This document shows, piece by piece, positions 53,481 to 63,820 of a stretch of DNA of 64,000 nucleotides. Below the pieces are notes generated by a model that saw only the letters and a program-made list of their open reading frames with translations, did no database searches and was not told the origin of the DNA. The stretch's first letter is position 1, and every line of letters begins with the position of its first letter. Both the position numbers and the translations under genes were made by a program. This stretch comes from Candidatus Zixiibacteriota bacterium (GTDB lineage Bacteria > Zixibacteria > MSB-5A5 > GN15 > FEB-12), in contig JBFMDV010000032.1 in assembly GCA_040753875.1 (NCBI GenBank), positions 1 through 64,000 of the forward strand, written 5' to 3'.

Positions 53481-55482
53481 ACGACAATTCCTTCAGCTTG
53501 TCGATCTCATTTTGGGTCCGGCGCGCATAGGCGGCGATCTCAGCGTTGTCAGGTGCGATCGCCAGTGCTTTCTTCCAGATCTCAAGGGCCTCGGTCAGAC
53601 GGTTCCTGCTGTACAGGTCCACCCCTACGAACCGATATGCCTTCACGAGATACTCGCGAACCGACTGATATCCCGGCGCCAGGCGCTGTACTTCTTCCCA
53701 CTCGGCGATAGCTTGATGCAGGTCTCCGCGGCCAAAGGCATGTTGCGCTCGTTCGTACATGCCTTGCACCTGTTTCTGCAGATCACGGCTTAATGGTGCG
53801 GATACCGGCGCTTTGGCCACTTCCGGCATCTGGCTCTGCTTTAGAGCTACTTGGCACTGCTGCTGGAGCTCTAAACAGCGGCCATGACCCGGGAAGCGAG
53901 CCAGCGCCGAATCAAGCGCGGCGAGTGACGCGACATACTGCCGGTTTGCCAATTCCGTCTCGGCGCTGGAGCGGAAAGACTCGAATTCGGCCTTTCTCAG
54001 GGACAGCCGAACCGCCGGGTTGTCCGGCGCCATGCGGTCAAGCGATTGGGCGGCGGATAGAGCCTGCTCGTAGGCCCCGTAGCTGATAAGTGAATCGACC
54101 TCGGTGAGTTTCTGCTGAACGAATTCCTGACTGCGGCTCAGTTCTGCCGAAGCGTACACCGCCTGGTTGCGCAAGTCGACCGCTTCAGCCGAGCCGGGAT
54201 CGAGCCCCAACGCCAGTCCCGCAAAATACTGGCATCCGAGATAGTCTTGTGAGCCAAGGTGCACCCGAGCCGAATCAACATATGCAGCCAATCGAGCAGC
54301 ACGATCCCAGTCGGTGATCTGCTTTCGCACATCAGCGGCCAGCGTAGCGTATGGCGTGGTGTCAATACCGCTGCTTCTGGCCAGGAAGAGGGCGCGGTCG
54401 AAGTCGGCATCAGCAGCTTCCAGGTCGCCGGCCCCCATGGCGAGTTTGCCGGCTTCCAGCATCTGGGACGCCAACTCACTGTTCTTCTGAGCCAGGCGGT
54501 CGCTCATGGCCTGGTTGAATGCCGCCTCGCGTCGTTCGGCGCGAAGCTGTCTGCGTTCGCCCACCGGTTTGCCAAACGCGGTGTTGAGCGTGATCAGGTG
54601 CAGCGCGCCGAGTTCGCGATCGACCCAGGCGTAGTCAAAGCTGATGCCATGATATGCCAGACCAGTGCCAAACGACAATTGGTCTCCTCGGAGACCTCCT
54701 CTCAAGTTCAACATGTCAAACATCGAATACTCGAGCCCGAATGCCCCGACCGCTTCGGCCGGATCAGGCTTTGATAAGCTGCCGGACAGGTTCAGCGTGT
54801 GATGGCCGTCATGACTGACCGCAAACTGGAGGCCGAGACCGGCCTGAAGTTCAAAGGGGATATCGATAGTTTCATCGACTAGTCGCATCGAAGGTGTAAT
54901 CAGATTGCGCCCGACCAAAGAAAGCGTTGCCTGTTCGCATCGCCAGAATGGGGTCGTGATGCGCCGTGATAGAGCCAGGTCGAGACCGGGTGATGACGTC
55001 GCCTTATAGGTGTCAAGGGAGTGCGTCTCTAATGACAGGGCCAGCCCCAGGTCTACCGACCCGACAGTCCGTCCATAGCCAAGACGAAACGCCATCCGGT
55101 TGTCGTCGATCGTGCCGAGAAGCGAATTGCCGGCATCTCGTTTTTCGATGTTATCGATGCCAAGTCGGAACACGCCAAACCCTACCGCGCCCCAGTCGAG
55201 CGTTGGAAACACGATGCCGAGATATTGGTACGCGATATCCGAATCGTAGAGGCGGGTGTGAAAACCCATGACTCCATATTGTTCGCTTTGTGCCAGCCGG
55301 GCAGGATTCCAGAACGCGGCGGTCGCGAAATCGCTGGTGGAGATATTGGCTCCCCCAAGCGCCAGGTCTCTTGACCCGGCCCCGAAAGCGAACGGTGAGC
55401 CTGTACCGCCAGTTTGAGCCGTAGCCGTCAATGCGGTGAACGCCCATAATATAGAGATATGTACGACACGCCCAATGCTCAT
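53470..55482 (-). CDS. PorV-like outer-membrane barrel fused to tetratricopeptide region
   Basis: The product has 670 residues. A signal peptide (ISILWAFTALTATAQ) and a PorV/PorQ (UPF0164-like) N-terminal barrel follow: SRDLALGGANISTSDFATAA, FWNPARLAQSE, then paired strands to about residue 310 (LNLRGGLRGDQLSFGTGLAY). The remaining 350 residues are helical repeats of tetratricopeptide kind (LEAADADFDRALFLARSSGI; AIAEWEEVQRLAPGYQSVRE; ALEIWKKALAIAPDNAEIAA). PorV-type proteins shuttle T9SS cargo at the outer membrane. The four-base overlap with the giant T9SS cargo gene argues for a dedicated pair, and the TPR tail in the periplasm could contact the phosphatase sensor encoded next. Confidence 0.82.
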   Translation of the reverse strand: MSIGRVVHISILWAFTALTATAQTGGTGSPFAFGAGSRDLALGGANISTSDFATAAFWNPARLAQSEQYGVMGFHTRLYDSDIAYQYLGIVFPTLDWGAVGFGVFRLGIDNIEKRDAGNSLLGTIDDNRMAFRLGYGRTVGSVDLGLALSLETHSLDTYKATSSPGLDLALSRRITTPFWRCEQATLSLVGRNLITPSMRLVDETIDIPFELQAGLGLQFAVSHDGHHTLNLSGSLSKPDPAEAVGAFGLEYSMFDMLNLRGGLRGDQLSFGTGLAYHGISFDYAWVDRELGALHLITLNTAFGKPVGERRQLRAERREAAFNQAMSDRLAQKNSELASQMLEAGKLAMGAGDLEAADADFDRALFLARSSGIDTTPYATLAADVRKQITDWDRAARLAAYVDSARVHLGSQDYLGCQYFAGLALGLDPGSAEAVDLRNQAVYASAELSRSQEFVQQKLTEVDSLISYGAYEQALSAAQSLDRMAPDNPAVRLSLRKAEFESFRSSAETELANRQYVASLAALDSALARFPGHGRCLELQQQCQVALKQSQMPEVAKAPVSAPLSRDLQKQVQGMYERAQHAFGRGDLHQAIAEWEEVQRLAPGYQSVREYLVKAYRFVGVDLYSRNRLTEALEIWKKALAIAPDNAEIAAYARRTQNEIDKLKELSYDN

Positions 55483-58400
55483 CGCACCACCGCTATTTTC
55501 CGTCTGAACGATTCAATACGACCAGTCTCGTACGTTGCCGTAATCCGGCAGAAGTACACGCCCGGCTGGACTGTCCGCCCAACTCCATTATTGCCTCCCC
55601 AGCTATCTGACTGATAAGCCCCTGCCGCTCGGAACTCATGGCGCACGACGTTTGTTACCGGCTCACCGGTGACGGTGAAGATGTCGATATCGATGGTGGC
55701 AGCCTCATTAAGCACAAAACCGATTGTAGTGGCCTCGTTGCGCGCGGGATTAAAAGGATTCGGATAGTTGGTGAACGAGGCCCCCAGGTCGGCTGCAACT
55801 ACCGAAATCTCACCTGCGTCGACAGGATATACAACTCCAGAGAGAACAGGATAGACGGTGGTCGCGCTGCTCCGGTCAGTAATCTGCAAGAACGACGAAT
55901 CTGCGAAGATGACCACGATGTTTCCGACCGGGGCTGATTCGGAAAGGTCGCAGGTCAATCTGATACTGACCATGTCTCCTCGGCTGACCATGAGCGGAGC
56001 GGCCATAACGATGGAGATTGAATCCTGAGCCAGCAGACTATCAGTCCCGACCTCAAGGCCGTTTATCTCGAGGTGGACGACGTCGATCGATGCACGGGCA
56101 GGCTCAAGGGAACCGTTACCGCTCGGACGGCGCTTCAGCGCCGCCGTCAAACCGCGGACCTCGATCTGTCCGACCGGGGAAGCAGAACTGTATGTCAGAG
56201 AGCCGTCAAACAGCTCAACTCCCCGGCTTCCGGCTCCGGCGATTCTCACCGGCAGATCCGAGCGAGTAGCCTGTGGGCGGCCGGCAGGCAGAACGATCGA
56301 AGTAAGTCCAGCCGTGAACGGGAACGATTGAGAACAGCCCGGGGCTGTCGCCAATCCCGGCCGGTTTGTCGTATCGCTCACGTCGATTACATCAAATTCG
56401 ACGGCACCCGTGACGCTGAAGGCGAATTCGCTGTATGGCGCCTCTAAGCGAAGGTCGCCTACGATCTGAATGGTGAGACTGTCGGCGGGGGCGAGCACCA
56501 GGCCGGTGTCTCCGAGCATCAGGGTTAGTTCACCGCTGGCGACCGTCAGAGATGGCGCATACCATATCGGACCTGTACCGACCCGGTATCCAATTCTGTC
56601 CAGAAGCTGATTGGGGTCAAGCGGTGTGCCGCCACCGTCAACAGGGCGCATCCCGACGCGCGTCAATCGCACGTTCGAGTATGCAGCGGAGGCAGAATAG
56701 GTGACCGAATAGGCGAAGAGTGGTACGGAATCGGCGCCACCCGAAACCGAGGGGATTGCGATATCGGCTAAACACAGTAACGGAGCCTGCGCCGGCATCC
56801 GGAAAGATGTCCAGGCCGAGACAATGGGAAAGACGGTCCCGCTGGCGAGCGCAGTGTCCGGCACTGTGGGGACAGCCGCTCCGGTATTGAGATCGCGTAC
56901 CGTCAGGTTGGTGCTGTCGGCAATGATCAGACTGAATCCGGGTTCGCCGGTAAACGGTTTGACCGTGACAGCAACGTACATGGAGTCTAACTCCAGCGGG
57001 TTAAGATTTACCGGCGTGGTCAATGGGATGTCGAGACGGTTGGTGTCGTTCGGCAACGGGACCACGCTACCGAGGATATTCCCCGGTTTGTGGAGTTCGA
57101 TCTCGCTGAACAGATCACCGGCGGCAAGAGCGACGCCATTCGAATCGACCACAGCCAGTGCGAGTCTGGTCAGTTGTACCGACGAGTAACCCAATGCCCC
57201 GGTATGACGTACATAGAGCTTGAGAATGTCCACGCGCTGCTGCGCGTAGTTGATAGTCGGGAGTGCGCAGGAAACCGCCGAGACGGCAATCTGCTCCGCC
57301 GGTGAATCAATGCGCGTCACCTCCGATCTGAGCGGGTAGACAGTGGCTGTGCCGGTCGGGATCAACTGTCCGGTGTTCGCGTCGAACCACGGCACCCACG
57401 AGGCACTGTCGATCGCGATCATGAAGCCAGCCGGTACGGCGTTTGAATCGACGTCAACAACGAGCATCAGGTTCTGTGAGGCTCCCGGCACAACGACCAA
57501 TGGAGTGCCAAAAGAGAAGACGATATCGGTCTGGGCCGGCACAACCGTGATGACGCCGAGGATATCCAAACCAGTGGTGAGCACCATACGACTGAAAACG
57601 GAACTGGCTGGTACATCAACTCCCTGACCGTCCACTACTTTCACATGAAAGCTCTCGAGGGCCATGGCCGCCACCGACGGGTCCGAATCCGGATGAGGGC
57701 ACTTGAGCGTCATGCAGAATATATTGGTCTGCCCCCGTGTCACCGCTGTCGGGCTGGTGTTCAGGAGCTGAAGGTTGACGGGAGAAATCGCTCTTTGAAT
57801 TGTTGTCGGCGCCGTCTGAATCACAGGCGACGAATCTGCCGACGCTTGCGACACCGACCTTAACTGCCACCACACAGCGCCTTGGCCGACGGCTGTGAAA
57901 TAGAACCGACTGGTGAAAGTCTGGCCGGCCCCGAGATCGAGCGGGCCGGCGATACTGCTGTCCAGACGGACCAGTTGCGAATCGGAAATATTCACGATCT
58001 CCGTGGCGACGGCGCTTATAGTCCCACTTGTGACGTTGGTGGTTGCGATGCTTACCTCGATAGACTGCCCGACAGAATAACTGGCACGAAGCGTATCCGG
58101 TGCTACCCGGAGCCCTGAGGTGGAGACCGTGAAGACGCCCGCCGCCGCTATGGAGGAGTCGATCGGCCCGTCGTTCGCAGAGCCATACGCGCAGGCCGTC
58201 AAAGGGATCTCGGCCCGGAACGTAGCATCGGGCAACGCGCTGATGCTGATATCACCGACCACCAGCAGGCCGGGAGGAGTTGGAGGAACAGGTATTGAAA
58301 GTCCCTGCGCAGTGTACACGCCACCATCGTACACGAAGGCGCCAACGAGCGAATCCCCTGTGCTTAATCCGCGATTGGCATCCGTGTCCAGCCAGAGCTC

Positions 58401-61400
58401 CAGATTTGCAAAAGAGGCCGTATCGCCGCTGCCCATGTTTACGAGGGCGATCTGCTGGAGTTCATCCATACGATCACCATTGGCGGCCGGAGAAAAGGCC
58501 AGGAACACGACATCGCTATCCCCTGGTGTCAGCGAGCGACCAACCGGACCGAATTGCCGATACTGGCGGCGGACAGAACCGTCGACCACCAGACTTCCAC
58601 CACTCGACAACGGCAAATCCCCATTGAGATTGACAAGTTCGGTAAACGCCAGATCGGTCGGTTGTTCGATGACCACAAAGAGACTGTCGGAGTCGATCAG
58701 ATCTGTCGGCAAGGTTGCCGCGACAAAGAAATACGCGAGTGACTCCGAAGGCAACGCGGTAGAGAGTCCCTCGAACCTGAGTTTGCCCTGAGCGAACAGC
58801 CCTGTCCCGATCACACTGTCGTTGTCAAAGACACGGTTCTGATTCATATCAAGATACAGCGACACCTGGCCGAGTTCGTGGTCTGCAAAGGCTGTTGAGC
58901 TTGCCGAACGTGACGCATTCGTAAGTGTTACCTGTGCGAGCGTTTTCGTCTGGCCAAGGTAGCCGTTATACAGGGCGAACGTCATGAGTACGTTTCCGGT
59001 CGCGCCGGGGTAGACTGTTGTCGTGTTGATCGGTATCGATATGGCGGTGACACGGTTGGATGGAAAAATGACAAAGGACGACGGGTTGACCACGCTCTGA
59101 TCATCAGGCCCTGTCGAGCCGGAGGCGAACCGAACCCCTTGAACCGGTATATCGAAACGAATGGTGCCGCCACCCAGCTGTTTGTCGGAGATCGACACAG
59201 TGACAAAGAACCGATTTGCGACCGAATCGAGCGCGGCTTTCTGACCGTCCAGCCGCCAGAGATTCCCCGAAGCCGTGAATTCGCCGAGCAATGGATCATC
59301 GGGAGTGAAACCGTCGCCGGTCTCATCTTGCCACAGCCGGACATTTTGCAGGAGGTTGTTGTCGGGCAGTGAGCCACTGTTGAGCAGATTGAGCTGCGAA
59401 AGTAAATCGGCGGCATAGCCGTTACGCGGCAGCTCAAAATCGAAGACCAGTTGATCGGTCTGTCCAGCGTAAAGATTAACCGGTGGCAGTACATGCACGG
59501 TGACGGACGCCGCAGGAAACGCATCGATAATGAACGGCGCCGCGTTTGTCAGCGGGAATGTCCCGTTCACGCGTACCGGGCGGTCACAGATGAAGGCGGT
59601 GGAGTCCACCGCGCGAAACGCCACCGTATTGCCGTTTTTCGCGTTCGTCAGACTGAGCTTCGCCGTAACGAACACCGTTTGGGTCCCGCCACTTCCGGCC
59701 AGCGGGAGGCTGCTGGCATCAAAGACCGCAACGCTGTTGACCAGAATGTCGACAGCGATCAGTGAATCGGCCGATGAAACGGACGTAATATCATTGTCCT
59801 TATCGAGGTACAGGAAAACGGAATCGATCTGCCCGGCAAGCTGCGCGTCGATTGCTCCCTGCGGGTCGATGCCGACGAACGAGAATCTGATGGTATCGAT
59901 TGCGATGGTCTCGGCATAGCCGTTGACCAACTCTATTGCCAGCACCGGTCCGGTATTCTGACCTGGAGTGCAGCTGTGCGAGGGTATTGGTACACTGCTG
60001 GCGAGGAGCGCCTGGCGGCCCTGTATCGTGATCGTATCAGGGGACGTAACCAGCGCATCGAGCGGGCCGTCGTTGTTCGAGCTCACACGCACGCCGTTTA
60101 TTGGCATACCCAGGATGATGGTGGCGCCGTCATGCGGGAAACTGGCCGGTCGAGCCGTCACGAAAAAACGAGCGGCGATATCCGGTAACGGATGTGAGAG
60201 ACCACCCCGTGACCACGTTTCTCCGTTAAACACCAGACTCCCAAGCGAAATCTCGGCACTCGGTCCGCCCCAGACTGCGTCGCCGTTGTCGGCGTAGAGC
60301 GCGAACTCCGAGATATCGGTCTGGACCGCCGATCCGCTGTTGATGATATCCACAGCTTTGAGTGTGTCCGGCTGATAGCCGTTGCGCGGCAGGTCGAATG
60401 CAAAGCAGAGGACAAGACTGTCGTCCGGTCTGAGCGCGTTGTTCCCACCTGACACTACCCCGATCTGTCCGGCCACCATCCCGTCAATCTCCGTGATCCC
60501 TCGAGAATTCGATAGGGGCGGTCCCGCGACAATCGTCAGGTCTGCGGTCTCGATATCCAGACCCGGGATGAGCGCAACGTCAACCGTGTCGCCGTCTCGT
60601 GCAAGCGCAGCGGATGTCGCCGTCACGAGAAAGGTCATACCGCTGTCGGCCGGGATATCGATTGACGATATGGCCAGTGTCATGTGTCCTGAAAGATAGG
60701 GAGTTGTGCCCAAGAGCGAGTCGACGCCGGTAAGAGTCGAATCGCTGTTGAGGTCCGCATAGACAGATGCAGTGGTCATGTTGGCGGCGAGCTGAGCTGA
60801 TGAACCCGCACCTGAAGACAGATCGTTAACGGCTATCGATGTCACTGTTTTCGTAGTGGCGTAATAGTTCTCCAGCCGGAACGCCTGCACCGTTGTCGCG
60901 TCACCGTTCGGTCTGATCGTGCCGTCGCCGAGTGGAATAGTGGAAAAGAACAGCTCTTCCACGCGCAAACTGCCGGTAGTGTCGGCGATTCCGGCAATAC
61001 TGTTGGTTGCGCTGACTGCGCCTGTACCGGGAGCTTCTGCAATATATCGCCCGTCCGCATCGATATTGCCGACCCGTCCCAGTGCCAGCCAGGTGACAAC
61101 GCCGGGATCCGTCACGTTTCCGGCGCTGTCGAGACCGATAGCCGTAAAATAGACAGTATCTCCGATGCCAACTGTTACCGAGTCAGGTACGACGTGAATG
61201 CTGCTCAACTGGCCGGGTGTTACTTGGATTGGCCCACTCGAATCCACAAGAAGGCCTGCTGAGGCAACAACATACCCCTGCCCTACATTTAAGCTGGTGA
61301 ACATGCCATCGACTGTGATCGAACCAATACTATCGGTAACAGACCAGCTCACCACCGGCTGAGGTACCGTCACGTTCCTGTCGACGTCCCGAGCGATCGC

Positions 61401-63440
61401 ACTGAACCCGAGTGTCGCACCGATGGCCACGGTGGCGGTATCAGGGAACACGTCGAGCGAAACCGGCTGGCCGGTAACGATAGTAAGGACACCCGTGGTG
61501 TCTACAGGTCCCTCCACATGCGTCGCCGACACGCGTATGTCGCCGGGTCGTTTGAGCACGAGTTTCGCGTTTGTCCCCACGGCCGGTACGATTCTGTTGT
61601 TGGTATCAGCGCCAACGATCGTCCAGTCGACCGAAACGTCCCCGATCAGGGCGTTAACGGCGCTATACCCTCTGGCATAGAAGCGAGTCGTGTCGTTGTC
61701 AGTCGATAAGATCGTCGCACCCACCGGTGTACCGTCAAAGTACTCGACCCGTATGTGGTCAAGGCCGCCCCCGAGGGTGACCATCACGCTGCCGGAGTCC
61801 CTGATGATACCTTCTGCAGCTTTTATCCAGTAAGTTCCAACCGGCCCGGCGGAGTACATGCCGGTCGCGGTAATGCCCCCCACCAGGTCAGTGGTCGACC
61901 AGATAACCGAATCCGTATAGTCGGCAATGAAATTGGAGTCGCTGTCGTATCCAATGGCCGTGTACTGGTACGAGGTGAGGGTAGGAACGATGTTGACGGC
62001 CGGGAGAACATCGAGATAGACCACAGGTCCGGGCACTACCAGTATCTGTCCTGAGACGGCCGTAAATCCAAGACTGCTTTGTGCCTCAATTGTGCCCGTA
62101 CCCGCTACATGGGCAACAAATAGTCCGGTCGAATCGATGGTCCCAATTCCACCATTCACAGTCCAATTGATTTGGCCAAGTTCGACGACTTGGTTCCCTT
62201 GCAGGTCGTACGCCTTGAAAGCGAATGTCTGGCTGTTCCCTGATGCAATCGTCAACGTGTCCGGTGCCACCGAAAACGACACGGGAGATCCCGGACGAAT
62301 CGTCATGAGGCCGGTCTGTGCCGAGATGCCGTTGAGATCTGAATTAACTGTGACTCTGCCGGATGCGGTACCGACAGGTGTGAACAGACCGGTGCTGTCT
62401 ATGATGCCCGTCGGAAACGTGTGCGACCAGATCAGGTTCCCCGAAGCAGCCGCCAGGTTGGCACTGTCGTACGCGAGGGCGCTGAACTGATAGGCCGAAT
62501 CGGCGGATAATGTGTCGCGAACCGGGAAGATCTCTAGGCGGGCCAGTTCACCGCACTCCAAGGCGCCGATGTCCGGCGCAAGACCATTGAAGGAGTAGCC
62601 AAGATCGACACCGGCATCGATTGCCGGCGAGCCGAAGTTGAGTCGAAGGTCATGGTTGGTCGTGTCGAGAAACATCGGATCGGCAATCATACCGCCCGCC
62701 GAATCGACTACGCCTCCGAAATACGGTCCGGCCTGATTGTTCCACAGAATATTAAACGCGCAGACATTGCCGGCGACCCCGGAGATGCCATGGACGCAGT
62801 CGGTAATAATGTTGTTGAAGATGCGCGCACTGCTTTCATTAACCTGGATATCAATTCCGGTATTCGTAGCATGGATCGTGTTTCCGAAGTAGCGGTTTGA
62901 AAGAGCCCCTTTCTTGTTGAATATCCCGGCGTTGCCGGTGCCCAGAAGGATCGTTCGCGTTACCAAGTTGCCGGAACTTTCGATGCTGATACCCTCGGTG
63001 CCAACATCGTGAATGTAGCATTCATGAACGACACAGGAGTCCCCCTTTACCATGACCCCAACTTTCGTTGAACCCGTAAACTCCAGATTCTGCACTTGGA
63101 CAAAGGAGGCTGAGACGGTCACTAGGTCGAACGAACCGGATTGACCGTCAATAACGGGTCGTCCATTTAAACCACGATAGAGTATGGGGGCGGTACCTGT
63201 GCCTGATGTTTTGAGATCGACTGACTGTGGGATAAGGTAATTCCCCGGGAGTATATTAACCGTATCACCGGGAACCAGAATTTCTTTGGCGGCGCCGTTG
63301 TCAATCGACTGCCAAGCCTCCGCAGGTGTCAAACCCGTATAGGCATCGTCGCCTGAGGGCGCGACATAGTACTGGGTGGCGTTGGTAGAAACCGCCAGAA
63401 GCAGAACTGACCAAAGAGCTCGTCGCGTCGCTGTCAACAT
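55479..63440 (-). CDS. giant T9SS-exported surface protein with beta-helix and many Ig-like domains
   Basis: The product has 2653 residues (about 280 kDa). A signal peptide ends near TNATQ. Residues about 25-290 are a right-handed beta-helix of pectate-lyase type (YYVAPSGDDAYTGLTPAEAW; NTIHATNTGIDIQVNESSAR). Five to seven Big-2-like Ig domains follow (LDVFPDTATVAIGATLGFSA; IHVVPDSVTVGIGDTVYFTA). Then come some 1700 residues of repeated beta-sandwich modules with the pattern LARDGDTVDVALIPG / FLVTATSAALARDG. The C-terminal 95 residues are a FlgD-like sorting domain (NYPNPFNPARNEATTIGFVL). It should be displayed on the cell surface. Overlap with the PorV-TPR gene marks it as first in the operon. 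Confidence 0.87.
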   Translation of the reverse strand: MLTATRRALWSVLLLAVSTNATQYYVAPSGDDAYTGLTPAEAWQSIDNGAAKEILVPGDTVNILPGNYLIPQSVDLKTSGTGTAPILYRGLNGRPVIDGQSGSFDLVTVSASFVQVQNLEFTGSTKVGVMVKGDSCVVHECYIHDVGTEGISIESSGNLVTRTILLGTGNAGIFNKKGALSNRYFGNTIHATNTGIDIQVNESSARIFNNIITDCVHGISGVAGNVCAFNILWNNQAGPYFGGVVDSAGGMIADPMFLDTTNHDLRLNFGSPAIDAGVDLGYSFNGLAPDIGALECGELARLEIFPVRDTLSADSAYQFSALAYDSANLAAASGNLIWSHTFPTGIIDSTGLFTPVGTASGRVTVNSDLNGISAQTGLMTIRPGSPVSFSVAPDTLTIASGNSQTFAFKAYDLQGNQVVELGQINWTVNGGIGTIDSTGLFVAHVAGTGTIEAQSSLGFTAVSGQILVVPGPVVYLDVLPAVNIVPTLTSYQYTAIGYDSDSNFIADYTDSVIWSTTDLVGGITATGMYSAGPVGTYWIKAAEGIIRDSGSVMVTLGGGLDHIRVEYFDGTPVGATILSTDNDTTRFYARGYSAVNALIGDVSVDWTIVGADTNNRIVPAVGTNAKLVLKRPGDIRVSATHVEGPVDTTGVLTIVTGQPVSLDVFPDTATVAIGATLGFSAIARDVDRNVTVPQPVVSWSVTDSIGSITVDGMFTSLNVGQGYVVASAGLLVDSSGPIQVTPGQLSSIHVVPDSVTVGIGDTVYFTAIGLDSAGNVTDPGVVTWLALGRVGNIDADGRYIAEAPGTGAVSATNSIAGIADTTGSLRVEELFFSTIPLGDGTIRPNGDATTVQAFRLENYYATTKTVTSIAVNDLSSGAGSSAQLAANMTTASVYADLNSDSTLTGVDSLLGTTPYLSGHMTLAISSIDIPADSGMTFLVTATSAALARDGDTVDVALIPGLDIETADLTIVAGPPLSNSRGITEIDGMVAGQIGVVSGGNNALRPDDSLVLCFAFDLPRNGYQPDTLKAVDIINSGSAVQTDISEFALYADNGDAVWGGPSAEISLGSLVFNGETWSRGGLSHPLPDIAARFFVTARPASFPHDGATIILGMPINGVRVSSNNDGPLDALVTSPDTITIQGRQALLASSVPIPSHSCTPGQNTGPVLAIELVNGYAETIAIDTIRFSFVGIDPQGAIDAQLAGQIDSVFLYLDKDNDITSVSSADSLIAVDILVNSVAVFDASSLPLAGSGGTQTVFVTAKLSLTNAKNGNTVAFRAVDSTAFICDRPVRVNGTFPLTNAAPFIIDAFPAASVTVHVLPPVNLYAGQTDQLVFDFELPRNGYAADLLSQLNLLNSGSLPDNNLLQNVRLWQDETGDGFTPDDPLLGEFTASGNLWRLDGQKAALDSVANRFFVTVSISDKQLGGGTIRFDIPVQGVRFASGSTGPDDQSVVNPSSFVIFPSNRVTAISIPINTTTVYPGATGNVLMTFALYNGYLGQTKTLAQVTLTNASRSASSTAFADHELGQVSLYLDMNQNRVFDNDSVIGTGLFAQGKLRFEGLSTALPSESLAYFFVAATLPTDLIDSDSLFVVIEQPTDLAFTELVNLNGDLPLSSGGSLVVDGSVRRQYRQFGPVGRSLTPGDSDVVFLAFSPAANGDRMDELQQIALVNMGSGDTASFANLELWLDTDANRGLSTGDSLVGAFVYDGGVYTAQGLSIPVPPTPPGLLVVGDISISALPDATFRAEIPLTACAYGSANDGPIDSSIAAAGVFTVSTSGLRVAPDTLRASYSVGQSIEVSIATTNVTSGTISAVATEIVNISDSQLVRLDSSIAGPLDLGAGQTFTSRFYFTAVGQGAVWWQLRSVSQASADSSPVIQTAPTTIQRAISPVNLQLLNTSPTAVTRGQTNIFCMTLKCPHPDSDPSVAAMALESFHVKVVDGQGVDVPASSVFSRMVLTTGLDILGVITVVPAQTDIVFSFGTPLVVVPGASQNLMLVVDVDSNAVPAGFMIAIDSASWVPWFDANTGQLIPTGTATVYPLRSEVTRIDSPAEQIAVSAVSCALPTINYAQQRVDILKLYVRHTGALGYSSVQLTRLALAVVDSNGVALAAGDLFSEIELHKPGNILGSVVPLPNDTNRLDIPLTTPVNLNPLELDSMYVAVTVKPFTGEPGFSLIIADSTNLTVRDLNTGAAVPTVPDTALASGTVFPIVSAWTSFRMPAQAPLLCLADIAIPSVSGGADSVPLFAYSVTYSASAAYSNVRLTRVGMRPVDGGGTPLDPNQLLDRIGYRVGTGPIWYAPSLTVASGELTLMLGDTGLVLAPADSLTIQIVGDLRLEAPYSEFAFSVTGAVEFDVIDVSDTTNRPGLATAPGCSQSFPFTAGLTSIVLPAGRPQATRSDLPVRIAGAGSRGVELFDGSLTYSSASPVGQIEVRGLTAALKRRPSGNGSLEPARASIDVVHLEINGLEVGTDSLLAQDSISIVMAAPLMVSRGDMVSIRLTCDLSESAPVGNIVVIFADSSFLQITDRSSATTVYPVLSGVVYPVDAGEISVVAADLGASFTNYPNPFNPARNEATTIGFVLNEAATIDIDIFTVTGEPVTNVVRHEFRAAGAYQSDSWGGNNGVGRTVQPGVYFCRITATYETGRIESFRRKIAVVR

Positions 63441-63461
63441 ATTTAGAGATTGCCCTATCTT

Positions 63462-63490
63462 CTATTATCTGTCTTATCGACTTTTTCCAA
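63462..63490 (-). promoter_or_regulatory. sigma-70-type promoter of the giant surface-protein operon
   Basis: On the minus strand TTGGAA (63490-63485) and TAATAG (63467-63462) are 17 bases apart, about 22 bases before the ATG at 63440. It is well placed to drive the operon down to about 47955. Confidence 0.5.
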
Positions 63491-63747
63491 TGGGAGCTAA
63501 AGGCCTGCATGCCTGAGCTATAGGCGGAATCGCGACTTTGAATTGTCAGGATATGTGAGGTCAGTTAAGCGCGAAGATCGGGGCGAGTAAATGTGAGAGG
63601 CGGCGTTCGCCTTGCATAAGTCATTGTACGACAATGTCTTTCGGATGTGCTAGGTAGACCCCATCATTTGGCTTACCTCTCACGGATTATCGCTTTCGGC
63701 CAAAGATCTCCATAACGACCAGCCGGTTTCCGTCAAAGCTATTGCTT

Positions 63748-63776
63748 TTGGGCATCCGTTGAGACTACATTAATAG
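63748..63776 (+). promoter_or_regulatory. possible promoter of the gene at the right edge
   Basis: TTGGGC (63748-63753) and TAATAG (63771-63776) with 17-base spacing, 45 bases before the ATG at 63821. Nothing else is evident in 63491-63747. Confidence 0.4.
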
Positions 63777-63820
63777 TGTACTCTGTCCAATTTCACTGAC
63801 CATTATCGAGGGGTGCAGAC

